The notes beneath the pieces are model-generated. The model was not told where the DNA came from. It saw only the letters and a list, made by a program, of their open reading frames with translations, and ran no database searches. A DNA stretch of 34,051 nucleotides from contig CAZXQU010000030.1 in NCBI GenBank assembly GCA_964642545.1, forward strand, positions 1 through 34,051, written 5' to 3'. Shown here piece by piece: positions 1 to 7,928 of the stretch; the stretch's first letter is position 1, and each line of letters opens with the position of its first letter. Both the position numbers and the translations under genes were made by a program. The DNA comes from QYOJ01 sp964642545 (GTDB taxonomy: Bacteria > Bacteroidota > Bacteroidia > Bacteroidales > FEN-979).

Positions 1-195
1 GTTGGAGAAGAAGGCTACGTAAAGTCCTTTTGGATGTCCTTTAAACATAATAATTCTGGTGTTTGTGAATACTTTGATGAATTTCGTAAAGGGCTATGCA
101 AAAATAAACAAATTTGGATACCGGAAAAGTTTGATCCCTTCATTGGTAGATTTTTAGGTAAATTTATCAGCTGTTGTAATATTATTAAACGATAG
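1..195 (+). CDS. Hypothetical protein, C-terminal fragment
   Basis: An open frame runs in from the left edge without a stop until TAG at 193-195 and gives 64 residues, starting VGEEGYVKSF and ending ISCCNIIKR. The start lies outside the window. The fragment is rich in aromatic and basic residues (WMSFKH, KQIWIPEKFDPFIGRF) and has no motif I recognise. It ends 15 bases before the sigma factor start on the same strand. Base composition is more AT-rich than the genes that follow. No function is proposed; that it is coding rests on the open frame and the protein-like composition. Confidence 0.55.
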   Translation, partial: VGEEGYVKSFWMSFKHNNSGVCEYFDEFRKGLCKNKQIWIPEKFDPFIGRFLGKFISCCNIIKR

Positions 196-210
196 TCGTC
201 TCCAACTCAC

Positions 211-726
211 ATGAATTCACAGGAATTTACGTCCAAGGTTATCCCCCTGAAGAACAAACTCTTTAGATTCGCTAAGCGGTACCTTGAACATACAGAGGAG
301 GCAGAAGATATTGTGCAGGAGGTGTTTATCAAATTGTGGAATCGGAGAGAAAAACTTGATGAGTACAGAAGTATTGAAGCATTGGCTATGATTACAACCA
401 AAAATATGTGCCTGGATAAAATTAAATCCAAACGGTATCCGGTTGATCCGATAGATGACCATCGGCGGTTTCTTGAGAATCTGCCGGAAGAGCAGACACC
501 AGATTACTCTGATGAAATCATGATGGTACGGAAGGCAATGAAATCACTCCCTCAGCAACAACAGATGATCATCCAGCTTAGAGACATAGAAGGGTATGAT
601 TTTGAGTCAATTGCAGAAATATTGGAAATGAATGAAAATGCAATCCGTGTAAACCTTTCAAGAGCCAGGAAACGCATTCGTGAACTGATTAAAACATCAA
701 AAGTATATGACTACCAAAGAAATTGA
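211..726 (+). CDS. ECF-type RNA polymerase sigma factor
   Basis: This 171-residue protein is a group 4 (ECF) sigma-70 factor that would direct RNA polymerase to a stress or envelope regulon. Region 2 covers about residues 10-75, with the typical HTEEAEDIVQEVFIKLW stretch followed by ITTKNMCLDKIKSKR. Region 4 covers about 105-160, with LPQQQQMIIQLRDIEGYDF and a helix-turn-helix ending in IRVNLSRARKRIRE. Length is normal for the family. The last 20 bases overlap the next gene, which starts at 707, so the two are probably translationally coupled. That overlap and the membrane nature of the neighbour fit a sigma/anti-sigma pair. The regulon cannot be read from the window. Confidence 0.95.
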   Translation: MNSQEFTSKVIPLKNKLFRFAKRYLEHTEEAEDIVQEVFIKLWNRREKLDEYRSIEALAMITTKNMCLDKIKSKRYPVDPIDDHRRFLENLPEEQTPDYSDEIMMVRKAMKSLPQQQQMIIQLRDIEGYDFESIAEILEMNENAIRVNLSRARKRIRELIKTSKVYDYQRN

Positions 727-1288
727 AGCCTTAGTGGCGAAGTATTATGAGGGGGAGACATCCCTCAGGGAAGAACATCTTCTGAAGGAATATTTCCAGG
801 GAGATTCAGTCCCTGCTCACCTTCAGGAACACAAAGCGGTTTTCGGATTCTTTTCGGTCGATGCAAAAACAATCGTATCACCCGATTTTGAATCCACCCT
901 TCAGGATAACATTGGAGGAGGTCGTGTTGTAACACTGCCTTCCGCCCGAAAACGTTTGGTATGGGCACTCTCATTGGCAGCCAGTATTGTTCTGATTGCC
1001 GGATTGGTCACCATTTTCAAGTTGGGAATATTCTCCCCGGCACAACCTTACGGGACCATCACCGATCCTCAACTCGCCTATGTGGAAGCCAGAAATGCTC
1101 TCTACTTTGTGAGTTCAACTTTCAATAAAGGGCTCAATAAGATGCAAGGCCTCGATTCGTTCAACACCGGTTACAACAAAACACGGCAGCTACAAAATTT
1201 CCAGACTGGCATCGATGAAATAAATAAATTTAATCAACTAGATAATTATCAACCTATAATCTTAAACCCAGGACGAACCCCCAAATAA
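707..1288 (+). CDS. Probable membrane anti-sigma factor
   Basis: This is a 193-residue protein with one clear membrane helix at about residues 84-106 (LVWALSLAASIVLIAGLVTIF). The N-terminal part, about 80 residues, would be cytoplasmic and begins MTTKEIEALVAKYYEGETS, a pattern seen in Bacteroidota proteins encoded next to ECF sigma factors. The outer part is rich in N, Q, F and Y (FNKGLNKMQGLDSFNTGYN). The start overlaps the sigma gene by 20 bases. The role as anti-sigma factor is inferred from topology, overlap and position; I see no zinc-binding HxxxCxxC motif, so it would not be a ZAS-type anti-sigma factor. Confidence 0.75.
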   Translation: MTTKEIEALVAKYYEGETSLREEHLLKEYFQGDSVPAHLQEHKAVFGFFSVDAKTIVSPDFESTLQDNIGGGRVVTLPSARKRLVWALSLAASIVLIAGLVTIFKLGIFSPAQPYGTITDPQLAYVEARNALYFVSSTFNKGLNKMQGLDSFNTGYNKTRQLQNFQTGIDEINKFNQLDNYQPIILNPGRTPK

Positions 1289-1311
1289 CCGTCCATAAAA
1301 TCCCAAATCCT

Positions 1312-1884
1312 ATGAAAACAATCTCAATTAAAACAGTACTACTCATTTTTATCCTGACGCCATTGATGAGTATGGCCCAATACCAGAGTCCGGTTGAAAA
1401 AGTATATACAAAATATGCAGGAGAGGATGGATTTACCTCTGTTAATGTCTCCAAAGAGCTTTTTCAAATGATCATGAAAATGGATATCCAGGGTGAAGAT
1501 ACCGAAGACCTTCAGGATATTCAGAAGATGATGGAGCAGCTCGACGGACTGAAAGTCATCACATATGAAAATAAGGAGAACCCTGAGAAGGCCAAAGCAC
1601 TATCCAAGGAATTCACTGCACTTTTCCCCTCTGGAAGTTACGCCGAATTGATGGTAATTAAGGAGAAAGGGAACAATATCAGGTTCCTCACCAAACAGGA
1701 TGATAAAGGAAAGATCCAGGAACTGGTGATGCTAGCTGAAGAGGAAGGTGAAGTGACAATTCTTAGCCTCGTCGGCCGGATCGACATGTCCACCGTATCC
1801 AAACTCTCCAGCAAAATGAAGATCCATGGTATGGATAAACTAAATAAAGTGGATGAGAAGAAAGATACAAAAAAAAGCGAATAA
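1312..1884 (+). CDS. DUF4252 domain-containing secreted protein
   Basis: This 190-residue protein has a cleavable signal peptide (MKTISIKTVLLIFILTPLMSMAQ). The mature part matches the DUF4252 pattern known from Bacteroidota: FTSVNVSKELFQMIMKM near the start, LDGLKVITYE in the middle and LVGRIDMSTVSKLS near the end. The C-terminus is highly charged (KLNKVDEKKDTKKSE). It follows the anti-sigma gene by 23 bases and is the last gene before a strong terminator, so the three probably form one operon. DUF4252 proteins are often encoded beside ECF sigma factors; their biochemical role is unknown. It may be the envelope-side partner or target of the sigma system. Confidence 0.88.
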   Translation: MKTISIKTVLLIFILTPLMSMAQYQSPVEKVYTKYAGEDGFTSVNVSKELFQMIMKMDIQGEDTEDLQDIQKMMEQLDGLKVITYENKENPEKAKALSKEFTALFPSGSYAELMVIKEKGNNIRFLTKQDDKGKIQELVMLAEEEGEVTILSLVGRIDMSTVSKLSSKMKIHGMDKLNKVDEKKDTKKSE

Positions 1885-1905
1885 ACAAATCAGAAACTGA
1901 CCTTA

Positions 1906-1935
1906 AGGCTGTCCCTTCCGACAGCCTTTTTTTTT
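1906..1935 (+). terminator. Rho-independent terminator after the sigma/DUF4252 operon
   Basis: An 8-bp perfect stem, AGGCTGTC pairing with GACAGCCT, encloses a six-base loop and is followed by eight further T. It starts 21 bases after the DUF4252 stop codon and faces the right way for that operon. Confidence 0.93.
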
Positions 1936-1940
1936 GCCTA

Positions 1941-1976
1941 TCCTTCGTCCTTCGTCCTTCGTCCTTCATCCCTTCA
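1941..1976 (-). repeat. Heptamer tandem array (ATGAAGG/ACGAAGG) on the stop of the HhH protein gene
   Basis: Read on the minus strand, units of seven bases follow one another: two of the ATGAAGG type, with one extra G between them, then three of ACGAAGG. The TGA that ends the 1974-4040 gene lies inside the first unit. A shorter array of the same heptamer is found at 26184-26207, where it also carries a stop codon. Confidence 0.85.
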
Positions 1977-4040
1977 TAGCCTAACCCTCACCTGCACCTT
2001 CACCTCCGATCTCAAACTCCCTTCGATCTCATCCAAACCACTCCCGATTGTGGTTCTATCGAAATATTTCAGCACCCCAAAATAGCCCCAAAGATCAATT
2101 TTTCGGCCTAATCCCGCCTGAACTAGCAACATGCATCGTATGCCTTGCCCATAACATGCCGGCGCTGAAAAACTGTAAAGAAGGTCTGGTTCATACGTAT
2201 AAATTTTGGCATTGTAAAAGGGAATATCAAAAAGTGTGTATTTCATCCTTATTGACTGAAGGATTCTCCCTCTCCTGTAGACAATTTCCTGGCTTCCAAG
2301 GTATCCCATCTCTCGCTGCTGGCTCGAGCTATGGTAACTCCGCAAAGCGAAACAGCTCTTCAGAGTCACTGCCGGGATGGGAGCAATACTGCAATCTAAT
2401 TTCATGTCATTCTTCCTCTCTTCTATCATGGAAGCCATCTTATCACCAAACCAGGAGTTGCTTGTAACACCTGCCTTGAAACAGTATCGCAACGAGAAGG
2501 AGCAGTATGAATTGAGCTGATAATGGGCAAGCAAACCTGCCTCCATCCCATCAGAAGGGCTGTTAGCATGATACCGTAACCATGGAAACCGGAAGAGATC
2601 AACATACCCGCCGATCATTGTTTTTGGGATGAGTTGCGTTTGTAACCTTAGGTAGAATCCCTGTTCATTAGCACTTATGCTGTTCTGCGAGATGGCTGTC
2701 GAGTATGGATTCTGGAATTGAGGCTGGTAACTCCTGCAAATCAATAACAGATCAACACCTGATACCGGAACTAACGTGGCTCCCGCCATCCAGGCTCTTC
2801 CGCCGTTTAAACTAACACTGTACTCTCCAAATAATTGAGCAAACCCAATCCTGCAGCGGCCATCGATTCCGATTCCGCCAAATTTACTCCCCTCCAGCAT
2901 GAATTGGCGGTACACATCCTGCTTTGGCTGGAGAGATCCACTCCAGATGCCATAGTAGCCGGTCAGCCCAACCAGGAAAAACCTGCCACGGTAACTTACA
3001 TGACCACCATATACCTGTTCTTTAACCTGATTTTTTCGGGCAATCTCTGTCATCGTTCGGTGATACCCAGTCTCAGAAAAGGAATTGAAAAAGAAGCTGC
3101 CTCTATTTACAGTATCAGCCGGATAGATTGATGCATCCCGGCGCGTTACAGATAAATAGCCTGACCATTCCAATGGTCCGGTGGAAAGAGTAACTGCCGC
3201 TCCCCTCAGCTGTCCGTATTCGCTAACCGACTGAGAAGGGGAAAATCCTGCATTGTAAATCATTGTGCTTCCGAAGCTGACCGACGATCCGAACGAACTG
3301 CCTCCAAAGGTTAATCCTTGCCCGAATGAAGCCCTGAAATTTCCTGCCACAAATTGCTTTAACCATTTGAGGTTGCTGATGACGATAAATCCGGAGTAAA
3401 AATCCATTCCCATAGGCTGACTCCCTCTGAAAAACTCCTCCCCGGCATCTTTATCACCAGAGATTCCGATTACCAAACGGTCAAAAAATGTATATCTGTA
3501 CCTGAAATAGTACCGCTGTGGAGACCCGATGTAGAAGTTTCCCTGTTCACCTGACAGGAGTGAATCCTCGCGAAGGTATCCTGCCTGTTGTTGCATAACC
3601 TGCTGGTATCGGAGCACCACTTCATGCCTTCCTTCCCGGATGATGTTCCGAGGGGTTAACCGAATTTTGGGAGGTGGGGAGCCAATTTCTATAAATGGTA
3701 GTAATTTCACTATCGTGACGGAATCTAAGCCCTCTACAGCCTGAAGTTCATACATTGAAAAAACTTCACCATATTTGGTTAAATATTCAGTCAGATTATT
3801 GATTTGCAATGATGTGAGGAATGGAATACGCGAGAGATCTTCCGGATTTAGTCGGTTGATGTTGATCTTGTGTTGTTGAATTTTATAAGCACTGACCTGC
3901 TCTTCATCTGGTTCCAGATCAGAGGTTTCGGCAATATCTACTATCAACTCCTCAATATTTTCAGGAATATCTGATTGGGTATATACCAAGATTGGAATTG
4001 CCGACAAAATTCCGATCAGAATTAGCATCAATCTCATCAC
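1974..4040 (-). CDS. Outer-membrane barrel protein with N-terminal helix-hairpin-helix domain
   Basis: This is a 688-residue exported protein. A signal peptide spans about residues 1-22 (MMRLMLILIGILSAIPILVYTQ). Residues 50-118 hold tandem helix-hairpin-helix motifs: INRLNPEDLSRIPFLTSLQINNL, then a linker, then LQAVEGLDSVTIVKLLPFI, which resembles the ComEA/PsbU-type HhH fold. From about residue 135 to the end, alternating aromatic and polar strands with Gly turns indicate a large beta-barrel, ending in EVKVQVRVRL. Such proteins are widespread but uncharacterised in Bacteroidota. The next gene upstream on the same strand, 77 bases away, is another barrel protein. Function is unknown; HhH domains usually bind DNA, but here the domain would be periplasmic. 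Confidence 0.82.
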   Translation of the reverse strand: MMRLMLILIGILSAIPILVYTQSDIPENIEELIVDIAETSDLEPDEEQVSAYKIQQHKININRLNPEDLSRIPFLTSLQINNLTEYLTKYGEVFSMYELQAVEGLDSVTIVKLLPFIEIGSPPPKIRLTPRNIIREGRHEVVLRYQQVMQQQAGYLREDSLLSGEQGNFYIGSPQRYYFRYRYTFFDRLVIGISGDKDAGEEFFRGSQPMGMDFYSGFIVISNLKWLKQFVAGNFRASFGQGLTFGGSSFGSSVSFGSTMIYNAGFSPSQSVSEYGQLRGAAVTLSTGPLEWSGYLSVTRRDASIYPADTVNRGSFFFNSFSETGYHRTMTEIARKNQVKEQVYGGHVSYRGRFFLVGLTGYYGIWSGSLQPKQDVYRQFMLEGSKFGGIGIDGRCRIGFAQLFGEYSVSLNGGRAWMAGATLVPVSGVDLLLICRSYQPQFQNPYSTAISQNSISANEQGFYLRLQTQLIPKTMIGGYVDLFRFPWLRYHANSPSDGMEAGLLAHYQLNSYCSFSLRYCFKAGVTSNSWFGDKMASMIEERKNDMKLDCSIAPIPAVTLKSCFALRSYHSSSQQREMGYLGSQEIVYRRGRILQSIRMKYTLFDIPFYNAKIYTYEPDLLYSFSAPACYGQGIRCMLLVQAGLGRKIDLWGYFGVLKYFDRTTIGSGLDEIEGSLRSEVKVQVRVRL

Positions 4041-4117
4041 AACTTGTTTTCCATAAGATCAAGCCTGGCAAGATCGTTTGGTGTTTTATTGGTGTTTGTG
4101 TATTTTAGTGGCATATC

Positions 4118-4936
4118 TTATTTTGTAAATGAATACCCAATTGAAATCGCTGGCGAAAAACCAAGCGTCATGTGATAGCCAGTCGCGATATCTACTACAA
4201 GCCTCCGTAGCGAAAATCCAATGCCCCCGGTAACCATAAATGGGCAGGTAAGCATACCAACCCGCGCATAAACCGATCTGGCCAAACGAACCTCCACACC
4301 CATTCTTCCGGTCAGTGGATTCTCCAGATCTTTTTCTCCCTCCAGAAGAATCAGTACCCTGCCTGATAGATCATACCCAACACCTAACCGGATAAGAATT
4401 GGCAATCGCTCATCCGGATGATTGGAGAGCTTTAGTGGGATAGGGTTGCACACATGCATGCCGACTGTCCAGTTTTGATCAGGTCTATACATAAACCCAA
4501 TCTCACACGAAACCGTCCCTTTGGAACCATAGTCTTCAGCAATTTGTACGCTTAAATAATTGATCTGAACTCCTGTACTGAACCGCTTCCCAAACTTCCG
4601 GGCATAGCTGAAACCGGCTTTGAACTCATTGTAGAGAGAGAATCCATAATAGGAGAGTGCCAACCCGAACGCCCCGGGACGTCCCGACCAGGTGAGTCCT
4701 GCTGCCTCATAACAGATCTCCTTCATCAGGAATTTGTTTTCAACAAAAATGCCTGCTTGCCACCCTGCATCCCAAGCAAGGCCTGCCTGGTTGTTAAATA
4801 CCGACCATACACCCGGTAAAGCCACAGAAGCCCTTCCCAGACCAGCCATGCGCCCTCCGGGGAAATATCCACTCCCTGCTCCGAATACACCGATCCCATG
4901 AGAAATGACCATCAGCCATAAATAGACCCACTTCAT
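4118..4936 (-). CDS. PorV/PorQ-like outer-membrane beta-barrel protein
   Basis: This 272-residue protein starts with a signal peptide (MKWVYLWLMVISHGIGVFGAG). The mature N-terminus, GGRMAGLGRASVALPGVWSVFNNQAGLAW, has the pattern of the PorV/PorQ and FadL-like barrel families, in which this segment plugs or lines the barrel. The rest is strand-rich, for example YEAAGLTWSGRPGAFGLALSYYGF, and ends in SIGYSFTK. It lies upstream of the HhH barrel protein on the same strand with a 77-base gap, so the two may be co-transcribed. PorV and PorQ are partners of the type IX secretion system, but this protein is not close enough to either to be assigned that role from the sequence alone. Confidence 0.72.
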   Translation of the reverse strand: MKWVYLWLMVISHGIGVFGAGSGYFPGGRMAGLGRASVALPGVWSVFNNQAGLAWDAGWQAGIFVENKFLMKEICYEAAGLTWSGRPGAFGLALSYYGFSLYNEFKAGFSYARKFGKRFSTGVQINYLSVQIAEDYGSKGTVSCEIGFMYRPDQNWTVGMHVCNPIPLKLSNHPDERLPILIRLGVGYDLSGRVLILLEGEKDLENPLTGRMGVEVRLARSVYARVGMLTCPFMVTGGIGFSLRRLVVDIATGYHMTLGFSPAISIGYSFTK

Positions 4937-5017
4937 GATTTTTCTTTGCCATTAATCAGGAAAATGAAGAAAAGGTTATATGTCATTTAAATTTTTTTTT
5001 TCTTTTTTAATATCGGA

Positions 5018-5025
5018 TAACTTTG
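5018..5025 (+). promoter_or_regulatory. Candidate Bacteroidota -7 element upstream of the DUF2461 gene
   Basis: TAACTTTG fits the TAnnTTTG consensus and lies 17 bases before the ATG at 5043, which would give a very short leader. The region 20 bases upstream is T-rich, but no clear TTTG is seen there. Confidence 0.5.
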
Positions 5026-5042
5026 TCTGAAAGAATTTTCAG

Positions 5043-5702
5043 ATGACAGACCTCGTATTATCGTTCCTGAAAGAGTTGGAACAGAACAACAACCGAGAGT
5101 GGTTTCACGCCAATAAAGGATGGTATGATGAAGCGAAACTGGAAGTGGAGGAACTGGTGAATACTATCATCCCTGGAATAGCCAGGTTTGACCCTTCAGT
5201 TAAGTTCATTACAGCTAAAGAGTGTATGTTCAGGATTTTCCGGGATATCCGTTTCTCCAAGGGAAAATTGCCGTACAAAATAAATTTTGGGTCCTGGATT
5301 ACAAGTGCAGGACGGAAAAGCTTTGGCCCCGGGTATTATATACATATCCAACCCGGGGAATCATTCCTCGCAGCCGGGATCTATATGCCCGATCCCGGAA
5401 CGTTGAAAAAAATACGGCAGGAGATATATTATAATATTGCTGAGTTTAAATCCATTCTGGGATCAAAAGAGTTAGTGAAAATAGTTAAAGGGATCGATGA
5501 GATGGATCGTTTAAAGAGACCACCAAAAGATTTTCCGGCCGATTTTCCAGATATCGATATCCTAAAGAACAGGCATTTCACCATTTCTTACACTTTGTCA
5601 GACAAACAACTGACAGAAACAGGCTTTCCTCAATCAGTGGTGAAAATTTATCAGGCAATGCATCCCCTTAACCTATTTCTTGGAAGGGCGATAGATGGTT
5701 GA
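5043..5702 (+). CDS. DUF2461 (TIGR02453) family protein
   Basis: This 219-residue protein has the hallmarks of DUF2461: the N-terminal LSFLKELEQNNNREWFHANKGWYDEAK, then FRIFRDIRFSKGKLPYKINFG, then GPGYYIHIQPGESFLAAGIYMP. The length is usual for the family. Its biochemical role is unknown. It stands alone on the plus strand between two minus-strand groups and converges on psd with an 11-base gap. No terminator is visible in that gap. Confidence 0.93.
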   Translation: MTDLVLSFLKELEQNNNREWFHANKGWYDEAKLEVEELVNTIIPGIARFDPSVKFITAKECMFRIFRDIRFSKGKLPYKINFGSWITSAGRKSFGPGYYIHIQPGESFLAAGIYMPDPGTLKKIRQEIYYNIAEFKSILGSKELVKIVKGIDEMDRLKRPPKDFPADFPDIDILKNRHFTISYTLSDKQLTETGFPQSVVKIYQAMHPLNLFLGRAIDG

Positions 5703-5713
5703 AAGTAAAATGA

Positions 5714-6373
5714 TCAGGCAAACTGGCCGATAACAGTTTGTTTCCCAATCACCTTCTGTCCAATCTTGACGTCGATTTGGGTATCGACGGGCAGAAGCAA
5801 GTCAACGCGGGAACCGAATTTAATAAACCCCAGCTCATCTCCCTGAACGACAGGTTCTCCCACAACCGGGTAGCACTTCACACGTCGGGCAACAGCTCCT
5901 GCAATCTGCCGGATCAGGATCTCCTTCCCGTTGTCAGTTTTTATCACAGTAGTGGTTCGCTCATTCTCCAGTGATGATTTCGGATTAAATGCCACCATGT
6001 GCTTTCCCGGATGATAATGATAATAGGTTATATCTCCGGAAAGAGGAAACCAGTTGACATGCACGTTGTTGGCCGACATAAATATCGATACCTGGATACG
6101 TTCTTCCTTGAAATACTCCGGTTCAACTGTCCGTTCTATCACAACAACTTTCCCGTCGGCTGGTGAAACAATCAGGTTCTTTCCCCCTTTCAACGCCCGT
6201 TTTGGCGACCGGAAGAAGCGAACAATCATAATAAAGAACCACAATCCAAGTGCATACAGGAAAACATGGAACCACGTTTGGTCAGGAAAAATATGGTTCA
6301 GAGTCAATAGCACAACGGCTACAAAAAGGAAAGCAATAAAAATAGTTTTATATCCTTCGCGGTGAATGGTCAT
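5714..6373 (-). CDS. psd: Phosphatidylserine decarboxylase proenzyme
   Basis: This enzyme decarboxylates phosphatidylserine to phosphatidylethanolamine, the last step of that branch. The 219-residue form starts at MTIHREGYKTIFIAF; a longer reading would begin inside cdsA at 6463 and is less likely, because this start leaves only four bases after the cdsA stop. One or two membrane helices follow the start. The core includes LIVSPADGKVV, MSANNVHVNWFPLSG and HMVAFNPKSSLENERT, and the self-cleavage site is IKFGSRVDL near residue 187, where Gly-Ser gives the pyruvoyl group. The short form is typical of Bacteroidota. It is the last gene of the minus-strand run that includes cdsA. Confidence 0.94.
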   Translation of the reverse strand: MTIHREGYKTIFIAFLFVAVVLLTLNHIFPDQTWFHVFLYALGLWFFIMIVRFFRSPKRALKGGKNLIVSPADGKVVVIERTVEPEYFKEERIQVSIFMSANNVHVNWFPLSGDITYYHYHPGKHMVAFNPKSSLENERTTTVIKTDNGKEILIRQIAGAVARRVKCYPVVGEPVVQGDELGFIKFGSRVDLLLPVDTQIDVKIGQKVIGKQTVIGQFA

Positions 6374-6377
6374 GAGA

Positions 6378-7271
6378 CTAGATAAGGTGGCGTAAAGTGA
6401 GGTACAAAAATACAAAAGGAACTGAAATAAACATGGTATCAAAACGATCCAATATGCCTCCATGACCTGGAAGAATGGTTCCAGAATCTTTGATATTCAT
6501 GCTGCGTTTGAATAACGATTCGACAAGATCACCGAAAGTCCCAAATAGTATAATCAGAAAAGCAATGGAAATCCAGTCGGGAAGAGCTATTCCCGGTGCC
6601 AGGAAATATAGGCCGACGGAGGTAAGGATTGCCACAACAGCGCCTGCTATTGTCCCTTCCCATGTTTTTTTGGGAGAGATCCGTTCAAAAAATTTATGGG
6701 TACCAAACTGTTTCCCATAGAGGTATGCTCCGGTATCGTAAAACCAGGTAAGGAGAAAGAAACCCGTAAGAATTACAGGAAATTGCCACAGCCTGACGGC
6801 ATTCTCTCCATTCAACAGATTCAATAAGGCAAGGGGGACAGCAATATAAAGGATGCCTGCAATCGTAAGCGCAACATTGATCAGCGGTTGCGGTTGTTTG
6901 CGGTAAATCTCGAAAACAAAAGGCAGAAACAATAGAGGAACTGCGAGGAGTATGGGGATAAACAGAGGGTTCAAACCCAGCTCAGGGAAATCGATCCGGA
7001 ATACAACGACAATAGAGAGGTATAGCAAGGCGCCGGCAATGGTTCCGAATATTCGTTGCGGATTGATTGTTTCTGAGGTGAAGATGGAATAGAACTCAAA
7101 CAATCCGAAAACTGTTACCAGGAGAAAAAGTGCTGCCAGAAGCCAGTAATTGAGAGCCATGGCGGCAAGCAGGAGAAATACCATGGAGAGTCCCGTAATG
7201 GTCCTTGCCCAGAAATTATTCATCTTCCATGAAAAGTTTAAGGATATTTTGTCTTTTTCAGATGATGCCAT
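6378..7271 (-). CDS. cdsA: Phosphatidate cytidylyltransferase (CDP-diacylglycerol synthase)
   Basis: This 297-residue integral membrane protein transfers CMP from CTP to phosphatidic acid, giving CDP-diacylglycerol. About eight hydrophobic helices are visible. The C-terminal signature is clear: SLFKRSMNIKDSGTILPGHGG followed by LDRFDTMF, which contains the conserved K-D pair. GTHKFFERISPKKTWEG is also characteristic. The start used overlaps the LUD gene by 14 bases; an alternative Met at residue 17 (MNNFWARTITG) would remove the overlap. It lies directly upstream of psd, so two phospholipid-synthesis steps are encoded together. Confidence 0.96.
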   Translation of the reverse strand: MASSEKDKISLNFSWKMNNFWARTITGLSMVFLLLAAMALNYWLLAALFLLVTVFGLFEFYSIFTSETINPQRIFGTIAGALLYLSIVVVFRIDFPELGLNPLFIPILLAVPLLFLPFVFEIYRKQPQPLINVALTIAGILYIAVPLALLNLLNGENAVRLWQFPVILTGFFLLTWFYDTGAYLYGKQFGTHKFFERISPKKTWEGTIAGAVVAILTSVGLYFLAPGIALPDWISIAFLIILFGTFGDLVESLFKRSMNIKDSGTILPGHGGILDRFDTMFISVPFVFLYLTLRHLI

Positions 7272-7914
7272 TGGAATTGTCTTCGATTAGAAAAACGTAC
7301 AACTCCCTGGGGCCGTGTGCCCCCATAACCAGTGTTTTTTCGATATCTGCTGTCCTGCTGGGACCGGTGATGATGGATACCATTGATGGGAAATCTACAC
7401 CGTACTTTTTTCTGATCAATTTGTATGCCTCCTTCAGGTCGGGAACAAGTTGTGATGTAAATCCAACTACGACATGGATCTCAGGGAAACCAATAATCTT
7501 GCGTCCGGGATTGAGACGTGATGATACCATGACACTCCCGAACCTGGCAATCAGGGATTCGCAGCGTGTGATGCCGATCCGTGCTTCCGTGATCTTCGCA
7601 GGGTCTGATTCAAAAGGGATCCCAGCCTGCTTTAGTCTGCTCTGGAGAAGGGGGTCCAGACAATAGAGAAGAGGCCAGTCTTTTTCCAGGATAAAGGATT
7701 TTAAAACACCCAGGAATTCATCTTCACTTTCACTGTAAACGAATTTGCCTGCCATGCTAATCAATGCTTGCGCAAACACCACATCCAGCGAATCAGTTAT
7801 CTCGGGAAAAACGTCTGCATCCTGATCCAGGATTGGAAATGGAGGATCATTCTTCTCGACCAATGCATTCCTGATCTTTTTCAGAATTTTCTCCCGTGAT
7901 GTACTCTCTTCCAT
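7258..7914 (-). CDS. LUD-domain protein, LutC/YkgG family
   Basis: This 218-residue cytoplasmic protein carries the LUD fold. The diagnostic C-terminal part reads MVSIITGPSRTADIEKTLVMGAHGPRELYV, and the middle has ARIGITRCESLIARFGSVMVSS. In other bacteria LutC belongs to an iron-sulfur lactate-oxidising complex with LutA and LutB; neither partner is here. In Bacteroidota a lone LUD protein between ftsH and cdsA is common, so a role outside lactate use is possible. It overlaps cdsA by 14 bases and follows ftsH with a 14-base gap, indicating one transcript. Confidence 0.9.
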   Translation of the reverse strand: MEESTSREKILKKIRNALVEKNDPPFPILDQDADVFPEITDSLDVVFAQALISMAGKFVYSESEDEFLGVLKSFILEKDWPLLYCLDPLLQSRLKQAGIPFESDPAKITEARIGITRCESLIARFGSVMVSSRLNPGRKIIGFPEIHVVVGFTSQLVPDLKEAYKLIRKKYGVDFPSMVSIITGPSRTADIEKTLVMGAHGPRELYVFLIEDNSNGII

Positions 7915-7928
7915 GGCAGAGGGTGAAA

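Noticed and set aside
1763..1969. Small peptide gene across the heptamer array on the minus strand (starting MKDEGRRTKD)
   Set aside because: It runs antisense to DUF4252; the same kind of peptide appears at 25964-26200 only because the heptamer repeats, so it is a by-product of the array.
6374..6463. Longer N-terminus for psd (MEAYWIVLIPCLF)
   Set aside because: It would overlap cdsA by 86 bases and is cdsA sequence read in another frame; the start at 6373 fits the family.
7205..7666. Plus-strand open frame of 153 codons across the LUD gene
   Set aside because: It is antisense to a conserved gene and shows no family pattern or promoter.
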